Part shown: positions 10,475 to 20,272 of the stretch, one piece after another
Position numbering within the stretch: position 1 is the first letter of the stretch
Layout of the letters: each line of letters starts with the position of its first letter
The notes under the pieces: model-generated
What the model was told of the DNA's origin: nothing
The model's input: the letters and a program-made list of their open reading frames with translations, nothing else
The model's database searches: none
Source of the DNA: Actinomadura sp. WMMA1423
GTDB lineage: Bacteria; Actinomycetota; Actinomycetes; Streptosporangiales; Streptosporangiaceae
DNA length: 64,000 bases
NCBI RefSeq assembly: GCF_006547145.1
Contig: NZ_CP041244.1
Coordinates: 6,324,001 to 6,388,000 of the forward strand
Direction of reading: 5' to 3'
Position numbers and translations under genes: made by a program

Positions 10475-10506
10475 ACGAGCCCCGGACCCCGAGGTCCGGG
10501 GCTCGT
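10475..10506 (+). terminator. mdh terminator hairpin
   Basis: Perfect 14-bp inverted repeat (ACGAGCCCCGGACC and its complement) with a CCGA loop, 27 bp after the mdh stop. Confidence 0.8.
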
Positions 10507-10652
10507 CCCATGTGCGGCCACCCGGGGCCAGAGTCCAGGGGGCGGGCGGGACCGTGCCCGCCCGGCGAGGGGCGAGGTCACAAATGATCTGAAGGCGTCG
10601 GTATCGGTCGCTAGGGTGTGATCGCTCGGGAAGTGATCGGGGGAGGCGGGCC

Positions 10653-12425
10653 GTGGCCGAACAGGCGTTCCAGGTGGATCTTCGGGGCGTGGTGGATCTG
10701 CTGAGCCGCCATCTCTACGCCAGCCCGCGGGTCTACCTGCGGGAGCTGCTGCAGAACGCGGTGGACGCGATCACGGCGCGCGGGGCGGGCGGCCGCGTCG
10801 AGATCGAGACGGGCGGCGGCGTCCTGCGCGTCCATGACGACGGCGTCGGCCTGACCGAGGACGAGGTGCACACGCTGCTGGCGACGATCGGGCGGTCGTC
10901 CAAGCGGGACGAGCTCGGTTTCGCGCGCCACGACTTCCTCGGCCAGTTCGGGATCGGGCTGCTGTCGGCGTTCCTCGTCGCCGACGAGATCGAGGTCGTG
11001 ACGCGGTCCGCGCGCGGCGGCGGCGCCGTCCGGTGGACGGGGCGCTCCGAGGGCAGCTACCGGGTCGAGCCCGGCGAGCGGGACGAGCCGGGCACGACGG
11101 TGACGCTGCGGGCGCGGCCCGGGTCGGCGGAGCTGCTGAGCCCGCCGGTCGTCGCCGGGCTCGCCGCCACCTACGGGTCGCTCCTGCCGGTCGATCTCGT
11201 CGTCGACGGCGTGGCCGTCACCGGCGACGGGCCGCCGTGGCGGGCGTCCTACCGCGATCCCGCCGACCGCAGGCGGGCGCTGGACCGGTACTGCGAGGAC
11301 GTGTACGGCTTCACCCCGTTCGACGTCGTCGACCTCGACGTCCCGGAGGCGGGGCTCACGGGCGTCGCGTTCGTCCTGCCCGAGCCGGTGGCGCCGACCG
11401 CGCGCTCCGCGCACCGCGTCTACCTGAAGCGGATGCTGCTGGCCGAGAGCGTCGAGGGCCTCCTGCCCACCTGGGCGTTCTTCGCGCGCTGCGTCGTGGA
11501 CGCGGGGGAGCTGCGCCCGACCGCGAGCCGCGAGGCCCTCTACGAGGACGAGCTGCTGGAGTCGACGCGGCACGGCCTCGGCGAGGTGCTGCGGCAGTGG
11601 CTGGTGAGGCTCGCCGAGACCGACCCGGCGCGGCTGCGGGCGTTCCTGCGGCTGCACCAGCTCGGCGTCAAGGCGATGGCCCTGCACGACGACGACATGC
11701 TGCGGATCGTCGACCGGTGGCTGGAGTACGAGACGTCCTCCGGGCCGATGACCCTGCACGAGTTCCGCCGCCGCCACCCGGACGGCCGCTTCACCGCGAG
11801 CGTGGACGAGTTCCGTCGGCTCTCGGCGGTCGCGGGCGCCCAGGGCGTGGGCCTGGTGAACGGCGGCTACGTCCACGACACCGAGATCATCGAGCGGCTG
11901 CCGGACCTGGATCCGGACATCCGGCTCGCGCGGCTGGACGCGGCCGAGCTGACCACGACGTTCGGCGTCCTCGACCCCGCGGCGGAGCTGGCGCTGCGGC
12001 CGTTCCTCGCGGCGGCGCAGCGGGCGGTGGAGCGGCTCGGCTGCGAGGTGGTCGTCCGCGACTTCGATCCCGCGTCGCTGCCCGCGCTGTACCTGACGAG
12101 CCGGGACGCGCAGTTCCGCCAGGAGCTGGAGCGCGCGAAGGAGGAGGCGGGCGAGCTGTGGGCGGACGTGCTCGGCGCGGTCGACGCCACCGCGAGCACC
12201 GACCGGCCCCAGCTCGTGCTGAACTACCGCAACCCGCTGGCGCGGCGCGTCACGTCGCTCGGCGACGGCGGGCCGGTCGAGCCCGCGGTCCAGGCCCTGT
12301 ACGGGCAGGCGCTGCTGCTCGGCCACCATCCGCTGCGGCCCGCCGACACGGCGGTCCTGAACCGTTCCTTCATCGGCCTGCTGGAGTGGGCCGTCCACTC
12401 CCCGGAGGGCCCTGATGAGCACTGA
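10653..12425 (+). CDS. Hsp90-family ATPase (HtpG-like), paired with a TPR protein
   Basis: 590 residues, somewhat short for HtpG. The GHKL ATP site is intact: Glu31 and Asn35 in YLRELLQNAVDAI, HDDGVGLTEDEV (61-72), GRSSKRDE (80-87) and GQFGIGLLSAF (97-107). The middle-domain catalytic Arg293 is kept in TASREALYEDELLE. The C-terminal part matches the Hsp90 dimerisation region (LNYRNPLARRV, then VQALYGQALLLGHH). Sequence around each motif is clearly divergent from orthodox HtpG. GTG start with GGGGGAGGCGGG upstream. The gene overlaps the TPR gene by 11 bp, so the two products are probably made in step and may work together. No HSP operator is recognised upstream. Confidence 0.9.
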   Translation: MAEQAFQVDLRGVVDLLSRHLYASPRVYLRELLQNAVDAITARGAGGRVEIETGGGVLRVHDDGVGLTEDEVHTLLATIGRSSKRDELGFARHDFLGQFGIGLLSAFLVADEIEVVTRSARGGGAVRWTGRSEGSYRVEPGERDEPGTTVTLRARPGSAELLSPPVVAGLAATYGSLLPVDLVVDGVAVTGDGPPWRASYRDPADRRRALDRYCEDVYGFTPFDVVDLDVPEAGLTGVAFVLPEPVAPTARSAHRVYLKRMLLAESVEGLLPTWAFFARCVVDAGELRPTASREALYEDELLESTRHGLGEVLRQWLVRLAETDPARLRAFLRLHQLGVKAMALHDDDMLRIVDRWLEYETSSGPMTLHEFRRRHPDGRFTASVDEFRRLSAVAGAQGVGLVNGGYVHDTEIIERLPDLDPDIRLARLDAAELTTTFGVLDPAAELALRPFLAAAQRAVERLGCEVVVRDFDPASLPALYLTSRDAQFRQELERAKEEAGELWADVLGAVDATASTDRPQLVLNYRNPLARRVTSLGDGGPVEPAVQALYGQALLLGHHPLRPADTAVLNRSFIGLLEWAVHSPEGPDEH

Positions 12426-15129
12426 AGACGTCTACGCGCTCATGGCGCGGTCGCTGGAACTGCCCTACGGGGAGGCCCGGACCGTCCTCGTCGAGGACGC
12501 GCTGCGCCGCGCGGAGGCGGCCGGCGACGAGGTGCTGGCGTTCCACGTGCGGGTCAGGCTCACCGACGCCTACCGGTACGGCGGGGAGCCCGCGAAGGCG
12601 TTCGCGACGTTCGGCCGCACCCTGGCCGACCACGACCGCGACCCCGCCCGATTCGACGAGACGCACAGCCTCCTGTGGCAGATGAAGGCGGCGGTCAGCT
12701 CCCTGACCCTGTTCCCTGAGATCCCGCTCGACCGCACCTACGCCGTCCTCGACGACATGGAGCGGCGCTATAAGACGGGTGGGCACAGCCTCCAGGCGGT
12801 GTACCACTACCGCAACGTGGTGGCGCGGCACATCGGCGACAGCTCGGCGGACGAGTGGTTCGTGAAGTGGCGCACGGCCGAGCGGGACGAGCTCTCCGAC
12901 TGCGAGGGCTGCGACCCGACCGGCATGGTCCGCCACCTGGTGGAGAACGGGCGGCACGAGGAGGCGTTCGAGACCGCCGCGCCCGTGCTGAGCGCGCGGC
13001 TGTCCTGCAACGAGCAGCCGCAGTCGATCCGGACGGCGCTGCTGCCGGTGTACCTGCGCATGGGCCGCCTGGAGGAGGCCGCCGACGCGCACCGCCGCGC
13101 CTACCGGGTCCACCGGTCCCGCCTCGCCGACCTCGGCGACGTCGCCGAGCACCTGGAGTTCTGCGCGGTCACCGGCAATGAGGCGCGCGGGCTTGAGATC
13201 CTCCAGCGGCACCTCGGCTGGCTCGACCGGGCGCCTTCCGCGCACGCGGACATGGAGTTCTCCGCCGCCGCGGCCCTCCTGCTGCGGCGGGTCGAGGAGG
13301 CCGGCCACGGCGCGGCGACGGTCCGCCGCCCGGCGGCGGGCGACCGCCCGGTCGCGGACGTGGCCCTGCCCGAGCTGCGCGCCGAGCTGGCCGAGCGCGC
13401 GACGGCGCTGGCGGCCCGGTTCGACTCCCGCAACGGCACGTCCCACCAGGGCGACAAGGTGCGCGCCACGCTGGAGGCCGAGCCGGTCGCCGACTTCCTG
13501 CCGCTGGCCCCCCACCACCGGCGCGCCGCCCAGGCCGGTTCCCCAGCGCAGACCGGTTCTACAGCGCAGACCGGTTCTACAGCGCAGGCCGGATCCACAG
13601 CGCAGGACGACTCCACCGGCGAGGACGACCTCGCGGCCGTGGACGACCTCGGTGAGCTGCTCGAACGGGTGGAGCAGCGCCGCAGGGCCGGCGACCTGCC
13701 CGGAATGCTGGCGGCTTTCCGGCGGTTCGACGCCGTCGCCGAGACCACCGAGCCGACGCCCCTCCAGAAGGCCCGCCGCCTCGACGGCCGTGGCGTCGAA
13801 CTCGCCGTCGAGGGCGACGGCCGGGGCGCCGCCGCGTGCTGGGAGGAGGCCGTCGCCCGCTACGCCGAGCTGGGCGAGGAGACGCGCAGGCACCGGGCCC
13901 TCGGCCGTCTCGGCGCCATGCGCGTCGACCTCGGCGACGAGGGCGGCCTGGAACAGGTGGTCGCGGCCGCCGAGCACCTCGCCGCGCAGCCGGGGGAGGA
14001 CGGCGACGCCACGGCCGCGCTGCTCCGCCTCGCCACCGCGCAGATCAGGTTCGATCGTCCGGCCGAGGCCCTCGCCGCGCTCGACCGGATCGACCCGGGC
14101 GACGACCCGAGCCGCGCCGGTGAGCTCTGGTTCGTGCGGGGGCAGGCGCTCCTGCTGGCCGGCGACGTCGACGCGGGGGTCACGGCCCTGCGCCGCTCCG
14201 CCGACGCGGCGCGCGCCTCCGGCGAGCCGGAGACGGTCGCCTCGCCCGCCCTGCTGCTCGCCCGCACCCTCGCCCGGCGCGACGAAGGCCCCGACGAGGA
14301 GGTGTTCGCCCTGCTCGGTGAAGTGATCGCCGTCCTGCCGGGCCCCTCGCCGATGCGCGCGGCCGCGCACGGCGACCGCGGCCTGGCGTTCCTCGCGGCG
14401 GACCGCCCCGCGGACGCCGTCGCCGACCTCGTGGAGGCCATCGCGGCCTGGACGGCCGAAGGCCTGCACGAGCAGGCGGTCCACTTCCGCGTCGATCTCG
14501 CCGCCGCGTACCTGGCTACGGGCCGCCACCTGGAGGCCGCCGAGGCGGCGGAGGAGGCGCTGCCCTCCCTGGACGACGACACCGCCCGGCGCTGCCGCCT
14601 GATCCTCGCGCACGCGCAGAAGGAGATGGGCGAAGAGGAGGCCGCCGAGACGTTCGCCGCCCTCGCCGAGGACGCAGCGCGGGACGGTCAGCACGACGCC
14701 GTCGCGCACTTCCTGGAGGAGGCCGCGGGCGTCCTGACCGCCCTCGACAAGGACGCTCTGGCCGCCGCCCGGTTCGCCGAGGCCGCCGAGGCCCACGAGA
14801 AGGCGGGCGACCCCTACGGGCTGGTCCGGACCCGTCGCCGCGCCGCCATGTGCCTGCTGTGGAGCGGCGACCGCGAGGAGGCCGCCACCGCCATCGAGAC
14901 GGCCCGTGCGGCCCTGACCGGGCTCCCGCCGGACAACGAGCCCGCCCGCGTCTGGGAGACCGCCCTCGTCTCCTACGACCAGGCCCGCATCCTCGCCCAG
15001 GCGGGCCGCCTGGACGAGGCAGCCGACCACGCCGCGGCCGCCGCGGACGGTTTCACGGCGCTGGACGAGACCGGCGCCGCCGAGGAGGCGACCCGCCTCC
15101 GCGACGACATAAAGGCCGCCCAAGAGTGA
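12415..15129 (+). CDS. Large TPR-repeat protein, partner of the Hsp90-family ATPase
   Basis: 904 residues, almost entirely Ala/Glu/Leu-rich helical hairpins of about 34 residues in TPR register (for example AEALAALDRIDPGDDPSRAGELWFVRGQALLLAGDVDAGVTALRR). No signal peptide or membrane segment, so cytosolic. Near residues 373-400 an 18-bp repeat encodes a linker of AQTGST units that splits the protein into an N-terminal (1-370) and a C-terminal (about 405-904) TPR array. It overlaps the Hsp90-like gene. In eukaryotes TPR proteins serve as Hsp90 co-chaperones; a similar role here is inference. Function is not established. Confidence 0.85.
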   Translation: MSTEDVYALMARSLELPYGEARTVLVEDALRRAEAAGDEVLAFHVRVRLTDAYRYGGEPAKAFATFGRTLADHDRDPARFDETHSLLWQMKAAVSSLTLFPEIPLDRTYAVLDDMERRYKTGGHSLQAVYHYRNVVARHIGDSSADEWFVKWRTAERDELSDCEGCDPTGMVRHLVENGRHEEAFETAAPVLSARLSCNEQPQSIRTALLPVYLRMGRLEEAADAHRRAYRVHRSRLADLGDVAEHLEFCAVTGNEARGLEILQRHLGWLDRAPSAHADMEFSAAAALLLRRVEEAGHGAATVRRPAAGDRPVADVALPELRAELAERATALAARFDSRNGTSHQGDKVRATLEAEPVADFLPLAPHHRRAAQAGSPAQTGSTAQTGSTAQAGSTAQDDSTGEDDLAAVDDLGELLERVEQRRRAGDLPGMLAAFRRFDAVAETTEPTPLQKARRLDGRGVELAVEGDGRGAAACWEEAVARYAELGEETRRHRALGRLGAMRVDLGDEGGLEQVVAAAEHLAAQPGEDGDATAALLRLATAQIRFDRPAEALAALDRIDPGDDPSRAGELWFVRGQALLLAGDVDAGVTALRRSADAARASGEPETVASPALLLARTLARRDEGPDEEVFALLGEVIAVLPGPSPMRAAAHGDRGLAFLAADRPADAVADLVEAIAAWTAEGLHEQAVHFRVDLAAAYLATGRHLEAAEAAEEALPSLDDDTARRCRLILAHAQKEMGEEEAAETFAALAEDAARDGQHDAVAHFLEEAAGVLTALDKDALAAARFAEAAEAHEKAGDPYGLVRTRRRAAMCLLWSGDREEAATAIETARAALTGLPPDNEPARVWETALVSYDQARILAQAGRLDEAADHAAAAADGFTALDETGAAEEATRLRDDIKAAQE
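13531..13602 (+). repeat. 18-bp tandem repeat in the TPR gene
   Basis: Four 18-bp units (CAGACCGGTTCTACAGCG type), two of them identical, encoding the linker A-Q-T-G-S-T repeated. The array keeps the reading frame. Confidence 0.85.
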
Positions 15130-15153
15130 CCCCCGCCCGGTGCGCCCCTCGGG

Positions 15154-16302
15154 TCAGGTGACCCGGTGGGCGCCCTGGGAGGGGGTGGCCTCCAGGAACT
15201 CGGGGGGCGTCCAGCCGCGCCCGGCGTAGGCGCCGGTGATCGCGTCCCGCACCTTCGCGGCGCGGGCGGCGGGGGTGAGGACGATGACGGAGCCGCCGAA
15301 CCCGCCGCCCACCATGCGGCCGCCCCGGGCGCCCGCGCGCACCGCGGCGTCGACGGTCGCGTCGGCCTCGGGCCAGGACACCTCGAACTGGTCGCGCAGG
15401 GACAGGTGCGAGGCGTTCAGCATGGCGCCGAGCTCCGGGAGGGCCCCGGCGCGCAGCAGCCCCACGGTGGCCTCGACGCGGTGGTTCTCGGTCACGACGT
15501 GCTGGACGCGGCGGCGCAGGACGGGGTCGCGCAGCGACGCGAGGGCGGCGGCGAGGTCCTTGACGTCGCGCAGGGCCTCCACGCCGAGCAGTGACGCGGC
15601 CTCCTCGCACTCCGCGCGGCGGCGGCCGTAGTCGCCGCCCGTCAGCGCGTGCGAGGCCCGCGTGTCGACCACCAGCAGGACCATCCCCGAGGCGGCCGGG
15701 TCGAAGGGGACCTGCGACGACAGGCCGCTGCGGCAGTCGAGCATCAGCGCGCGGCCGGGCGTGCACAGCAGGGACGCCGACTGGTCCATGAGACCGCACG
15801 GCATGCCGACCTGCTCGTTCTCGGCGCGCTGCGCGAGCCGGGCCAGGGCGGGGCGGTCGATCCGGGCGCCGTGCAGGTCGCACAGGGCCAGCGCGGTCGC
15901 GCATTCCAGGGCGGCGGACGAGGACAGGCCCGCGCCCTGCGGGAGGTCGGAGTCGATCAGCAGGGACGCGCCGCCCGTCCCGTGACCGCGCAGCACGCGC
16001 GCGACGCCGACCGGGTAGGCGGCCCACCGCCGGTCCGGCGGCCAGTTCTCGGCGGCGACCGCTCCGCCGTCCACGGGCGCGGTGACGGCGGTGGCGGCCT
16101 GCAGCGACCGCACCTCCACGAGGCCGTCGTCGCGGCGGGCGGCGGCGACCGAGACGCCGCGCGACAGCGCGAACGGCAGGACGAAGCCGTCGTTGTAGTC
16201 GGTGTGCTCGCCGATCAGGTTGACCCGTCCGGGGGCGCGCCACACGCCCTCCGACGGCCGCCCGAACGCCTCGGCGAACGCGTCGCTCGGCGTCCCGGTC
16301 AT
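15154..16302 (-). CDS. galK: Galactokinase
   Basis: 382 residues from an ATG that overlaps the galE stop as ATGA, which favours this start over the GTG seven codons upstream. It phosphorylates galactose at C1 in the Leloir pathway. The galactokinase signature [21 protein letters not shown] (26-46), the GHMP ATP loop [11 protein letters not shown], the catalytic Asp in CGLMDQSAS and the C-terminal [12 protein letters not shown] are present. It forms an operon with galE upstream. Confidence 0.96.
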   Translation of the reverse strand: MTGTPSDAFAEAFGRPSEGVWRAPGRVNLIGEHTDYNDGFVLPFALSRGVSVAAARRDDGLVEVRSLQAATAVTAPVDGGAVAAENWPPDRRWAAYPVGVARVLRGHGTGGASLLIDSDLPQGAGLSSSAALECATALALCDLHGARIDRPALARLAQRAENEQVGMPCGLMDQSASLLCTPGRALMLDCRSGLSSQVPFDPAASGMVLLVVDTRASHALTGGDYGRRRAECEEAASLLGVEALRDVKDLAAALASLRDPVLRRRVQHVVTENHRVEATVGLLRAGALPELGAMLNASHLSLRDQFEVSWPEADATVDAAVRAGARGGRMVGGGFGGSVIVLTPAARAAKVRDAITGAYAGRGWTPPEFLEATPSQGAHRVT

Positions 16303-17252
16303 CGCGAGCGCAGGAACGTCCACGCGTCGTCGACCATGGTGCGCAGGTCGCGCTCGGGCTTCCAGCCGAGCCGCGCCTGGATCCTGTCGGACGAGGCGAC
16401 CAGCACGGCCGGGTCGCCGGCGCGGCGCGGCGCCGTCTCGGCCGGGATGTCGCGGCCGGTGACCTCGCGGCAGACCTCGACGACCTCGCGGACGGAGCTG
16501 CCGGTGCCGCTGCCCAGGTTGAAGATCTCGTGCCGGCCCGGCTCGCAGGCCTCCAGCGCGAGCAGGTGGGCGCGGCCGAGGTCGGTCACGTGGATGTAGT
16601 CGCGGACGCAGGTGCCGTCCGGCGTCGGGTAGTCGTCGCCGAACATCTTCACGGCCCCGCCGTCCCCCTGCGCGATCTTCAGCACGTTCGGGATCAGGTG
16701 GGTCTCGACCGCGTGCCGCTCGCCGAGCCGCCCGTAGGCGCCGGCCACGTTGAAGTAGCGCAGCGACACCCCGCCGATGCCGTGCAGCCGCGCGTACTCG
16801 GCGAGCGCCGTGTCGATCGCGAGCTTGGACGCGCCATAGGGGTTGGTCGGACGGGTCGGGTCGGTCTCCAGGATCGGCGTCGACTCCGGCTCGCCGTAGG
16901 TCGCGGCGGTCGAGGAGAACACGATGCGGTGGACGCCCGCGACGCGCATCGCCTCCAGCAGGGCGAGGGACTCGCCGAGGTTCTTGTCCCAGTACAGGCC
17001 GGGCTTCTCGACGGACTCCCCGACGAGCGACCTGGCCGCGAAGTGCAGCACGGCGTCGAATCCGGCGCCGCCGAGCACCTCCGAGGCGGTGTCGCGCAGC
17101 GTGCCGCGCACGAGCCGGGCGCCCTCGGGCACCGCGTCCTCGTGGCCGGTGGACAGGTCGTCCAGGACGACGACCTCGTGCCCCGCCTCCAGGAGCAGAG
17201 CGGAGACGACGCTGCCGACGTAGCCGGCGCCTCCGGTGACGAGCAGCTTCAC
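16299..17252 (-). CDS. galE: UDP-glucose 4-epimerase
   Basis: 317 residues; interconverts UDP-galactose and UDP-glucose using bound NAD. It is an extended SDR with GGAGYVGS (7-14), LDDLSTGHE, the catalytic Ser in [10 protein letters not shown] and YGASK. GTG start with GGAGG 7 nt upstream. It is the first gene of the galE-galK pair, with a 4-bp ATGA overlap. Confidence 0.95.
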   Translation of the reverse strand: MKLLVTGGAGYVGSVVSALLLEAGHEVVVLDDLSTGHEDAVPEGARLVRGTLRDTASEVLGGAGFDAVLHFAARSLVGESVEKPGLYWDKNLGESLALLEAMRVAGVHRIVFSSTAATYGEPESTPILETDPTRPTNPYGASKLAIDTALAEYARLHGIGGVSLRYFNVAGAYGRLGERHAVETHLIPNVLKIAQGDGGAVKMFGDDYPTPDGTCVRDYIHVTDLGRAHLLALEACEPGRHEIFNLGSGTGSSVREVVEVCREVTGRDIPAETAPRRAGDPAVLVASSDRIQARLGWKPERDLRTMVDDAWTFLRSR

Positions 17253-17371
17253 TGACGGACCTCCACGGGCGGGACTCTGCTGGTTCGCGACGATCAGGAC
17301 GGCGGGGGCCGGTCCAAGGCTATGGGGTCCCCTCAGGCTATCCGGAACGCCGAACGGGGAAGGCTGATCCC

Positions 17372-18376
17372 ATGGACCGGACGCCGTCCCGGCCGGCCGG
17401 GGGGCCCGCGAACGCGCTCGCCCGCCCCCTCGTGTGGCTGCTGTCGAGCTCGACCCACCTCGTCGTGCGGCTGTCGGGCGGTGACCCGCACGCGCTCCGC
17501 GAGGAGATCACCGCCGAGCGCATGCGGGCGCTGGTGGCGCAGAACACCCAGCTCACCGCCGACGAGCGGGCGCTGATCGGGGAGGTGTTCGCGGCGGGCG
17601 AGCGACCGCTGCGCGAGGTCCTCGTCCCGCGCACCGAGGTGGAGTTCCTGGACGCCTCGCTCCCGCTGAGCGCCGCGGCGCGGATCGCGGCGGCCACCCC
17701 GCACTCGCGCTTCCCCGTCTGCCGCGACTCGCACGACGAGGTGATCGGCTTCGTCCACATCCGCGACCTGCTCGCGCCCGTCCTGCCGGGCCTGCCCGGT
17801 GACGGCCCGGTGGGCGAGCTGGTGCGGCCCGTGAAGTTCCTGCCGCCCTCGAAGCGGGTGCTCCCGGCGCTGTCGGAGATGCGCCGGGAGGGATGCCACC
17901 TGGCGATCGTCATGGACGAGTACGGCGGTGTGGCCGGAATCGTCACCCTGGAGGACCTCCTGGAGGAACTCATCGGCGACATCCGCGACGAATATGATGT
18001 GCAGGACGCGCAGGCACGGCGCCTGCACGGCGGGGTGGTCGAGGTCGACGGCCTGCTCAACCTGGACGACTTCGCCGCGGAGACCGGCATCCGGCTGCCG
18101 GCCGGGCCGTACGAGACGGTCGCGGGGCACATCATGGCGGTGCTGCGCCGCGTGCCCGCCGAGGGCGACTCGGTGGAGGCGGGCGGACGCCGGCTCGCGG
18201 TGGCCCGGATGGAGGGCCGGCGGGTGGCCCGCGTGCGCGTCATGCCGCGGTCGGCGCCGCAGGTCCCACCGGTGCCGCCCGGCACGCCGCCCGCGACCCC
18301 GCGGACGGTGGTCGACGCCGCCGCCGGCCCCGGCTCCCGGCAGGCCGCCGGCGGCGAAACCTCCGGTGACACCTGA
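17372..18376 (+). CDS. CBS-pair / CorC_HlyC protein lacking the DUF21 membrane domain
   Basis: 334 residues. Residues 13-35 ([22 protein letters not shown]) look like the last helix of a DUF21/CNNM domain. They are followed by the usual linker ([16 protein letters not shown]), two CBS motifs around [11 protein letters not shown] and [10 protein letters not shown], the hallmark [30 protein letters not shown], and a CorC_HlyC domain to about residue 290. The Pro/Ala tail is disordered. Full-length relatives (about 430 residues) carry a three-helix membrane domain involved in Mg/metal transport; here it is missing. Either the gene is N-terminally reduced or it works as a soluble or peripheral sensor. 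trpS follows 13 bp downstream. Confidence 0.85.
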   Translation: MDRTPSRPAGGPANALARPLVWLLSSSTHLVVRLSGGDPHALREEITAERMRALVAQNTQLTADERALIGEVFAAGERPLREVLVPRTEVEFLDASLPLSAAARIAAATPHSRFPVCRDSHDEVIGFVHIRDLLAPVLPGLPGDGPVGELVRPVKFLPPSKRVLPALSEMRREGCHLAIVMDEYGGVAGIVTLEDLLEELIGDIRDEYDVQDAQARRLHGGVVEVDGLLNLDDFAAETGIRLPAGPYETVAGHIMAVLRRVPAEGDSVEAGGRRLAVARMEGRRVARVRVMPRSAPQVPPVPPGTPPATPRTVVDAAAGPGSRQAAGGETSGDT

Positions 18377-18389
18377 GAGAATCGTGCAC

Positions 18390-19466
18390 ATGCCCGAAGC
18401 GCCCAGCCCCGAAGCGTCCGCCGGAACGGCCGCGGCCCCGCCGCGCGTGCTGTCCGGCATCCAGCCCACCGCCGACTCGTTCCATCTCGGCAACTACCTG
18501 GGGGCGCTCCGGCAGTGGGTCTCGATGCAGGACACCCATGACGCGTTCTACTGCGTGGTCGACCTGCACGCGATCACCGTCGAGCACGACCCCGCGCTGC
18601 TGCGCCGCCGCACCAAGGTCGCCGTCGCCCAGCTCCTCGCGATGGGCCTCGACCCCGAGCGCGCCACGGTGTTCGTGCAGAGCCACGTCCCCGAGCACGC
18701 CGAGCTGGCCTGGGTGCTCGGCTGCCTCACCGGCTTCGGCGAGGCCCAGCGGATGACCCAGTTCAAGGACAAGTCGTCCAAGCAGGGCACCAGCGGCACG
18801 ACCGTCGGGCTGTTCACCTACCCGGTCCTGCAGGCCGCCGACATCCTGCTCTACTCGCCCGACCCGACCGTCGAGGCCGGCCGGGCGCTGCGCGTCCCCG
18901 TCGGGGAGGACCAGCGGCAGCACCTGGAGCTGACCCGCACCCTCGCGCACCGGTTCAACCACCGGTTCGGCGACACGTTCACGGCTCCGGAGGCGCACAT
19001 CCCCGGGGGCGCCGCGAAGATCACCGACCTCCAGGAGCCGGACGCCAAGATGAGCAAGTCGGCGTCCTCGCCCCAGGGGATCATCGACGTGCTGGAGGAG
19101 CCCGGCCCGATGCGCAAGAAGATCATGCGCGCGGTCACCGACACCGGCTCCGAGGTCGTCTACGACGAGGAGAAGAAGGCCGGCGTCACCAACCTCCTGC
19201 GGATCTTCTCCGCGCTGGAGGGCACCTCCGTCCCCGACCTCGAGAGCCGCTACGCGGGCTCCGGGTACGGGCAGTTCAAGAAGGACCTCGCGCAGGTCGT
19301 CCTCGACACGTTCACGCCGATCAGGGAGCGCACCCTCAAGCTGCTGGACGACGAGGAGCGGCTCGACGCGGTGCTCGCCCTGGGCGCCGAGCGCGCCTCC
19401 GCCGTCGCCACCGCGACGATGGAGACGGTGCGCGAACGGGTGGGATTCGTGGGACGTGGTCGCTGA
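18390..19466 (+). CDS. trpS: Tryptophan--tRNA ligase
   Basis: 358 residues, class I aminoacyl-tRNA synthetase. It has the HIGH-type motif HLGN (32-35) in [32 protein letters not shown], and KMSKS at 220-224. It charges tRNA-Trp. Start ATG 18390; a GTG two codons upstream is also possible. I see no T-box or leader peptide before it. The CNNM-like gene ends 13 bp upstream, suggesting cotranscription. Confidence 0.96.
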   Translation: MPEAPSPEASAGTAAAPPRVLSGIQPTADSFHLGNYLGALRQWVSMQDTHDAFYCVVDLHAITVEHDPALLRRRTKVAVAQLLAMGLDPERATVFVQSHVPEHAELAWVLGCLTGFGEAQRMTQFKDKSSKQGTSGTTVGLFTYPVLQAADILLYSPDPTVEAGRALRVPVGEDQRQHLELTRTLAHRFNHRFGDTFTAPEAHIPGGAAKITDLQEPDAKMSKSASSPQGIIDVLEEPGPMRKKIMRAVTDTGSEVVYDEEKKAGVTNLLRIFSALEGTSVPDLESRYAGSGYGQFKKDLAQVVLDTFTPIRERTLKLLDDEERLDAVLALGAERASAVATATMETVRERVGFVGRGR

Positions 19467-19599
19467 CGGTCCCGCTCCCGACGCCGCGGAGGGCCCCGGG
19501 AAGGCGCCCTCCGCCGGTGGCGGCGCATTCCCCGGCGCGGTCTCCGGAGCGGACCGGGGCGCCGGGGACGGGGGCGCCGGGTCCGGGGAGAGGTCGCGC

Positions 19600-20154
19600 A
19601 TGATCGGCGTCGCCATCCCCATCCCCGACCCGCACGGCGCGTTCCTCCAGGCCCGGCGCGCCTCGTTCGGCGATCCGCTCGCCCACGCGATCCCGACGCA
19701 CATCACGCTGCTGCCGCCGACCGAGGTGAGCGACTCGGGCCTCGACACCGTCGAGGAGCATCTGCGCGGCATCGCCAGTGCCGAGACCCCCTTCACGATC
19801 AGGCTCCGCGGCAGCGGAACGTTCCGACCGGTATCACCGGTGGTGTTCGTGGCGCTTGCCGAAGGAATCGGTGGTTGCGAGCGGGTCCAGGCGAAAGTTC
19901 TGTCGGGACCGCTCGCCCGGCCGCTGCCGTTCCCGTACCACCCGCACGTCACCATCGCCCACCACCTCCCAGAGAGCGTCATGGACCGGGCGTTCAAGGA
20001 GCTCGCCGCCTACAGCGCCGACTTCGAGGCGTGGGGCTTCTCCCTGTACGAGCACGGGCAGGACGGCGTGTGGCGCCCGCAGTGCGACTTCATCTTCGGA
20101 GACGGCGCCGTGCCGTCCCCGGGCGGCTCCCGGGGCGGGCCCGCCCCCGCCTGA
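19600..20154 (+). CDS. 2H phosphoesterase / 2'-5' RNA ligase family protein
   Basis: 184 residues from ATG 19600 with GGGGAGAGG upstream. A GTG at 19456 overlapping the trpS stop would add a 48-residue Gly/Ala/Pro leader and cannot be excluded. Two HxT motifs define the 2H fold: HITLLPP (His34) and HPHVTIAHH (His116). Family members cleave or join 2',5'- or cyclic phosphodiester bonds in RNA or nucleotides. The substrate here is unknown. It lies in line with trpS. Confidence 0.82.
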   Translation: MIGVAIPIPDPHGAFLQARRASFGDPLAHAIPTHITLLPPTEVSDSGLDTVEEHLRGIASAETPFTIRLRGSGTFRPVSPVVFVALAEGIGGCERVQAKVLSGPLARPLPFPYHPHVTIAHHLPESVMDRAFKELAAYSADFEAWGFSLYEHGQDGVWRPQCDFIFGDGAVPSPGGSRGGPAPA

Positions 20155-20260
20155 CGCGGCGACGACCCGGCCGTACCGGTCAGGCGGTCGCGTGACGTGC
20201 CACAAGACGCTGCGTTGACCGTTCGATTACCGTCTGCGGCATCGAGTGGCCGCCGTTGGG

Positions 20261-20266
20261 TACGTT
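20261..20266 (+). promoter_or_regulatory. Leaderless -10 hexamer of the YihY gene
   Basis: TACGTT 6 nt before ATG 20273; no ribosome site is present. Confidence 0.4.
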
Positions 20267-20272
20267 GCGTGC

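Noticed and set aside
18361-18389. TPP-riboswitch-like CTGAGA or a T-box before trpS
   Set aside because: Only the hexamer is present; no aptamer stems, no T-box sequence, and just 13 bp separate the genes.
19456-19599. GTG 19456 as the start of the 2H phosphoesterase
   Set aside because: It would add 48 Gly/Ala/Pro residues without a clear ribosome site, whereas ATG 19600 has a good one; kept as an alternative only.
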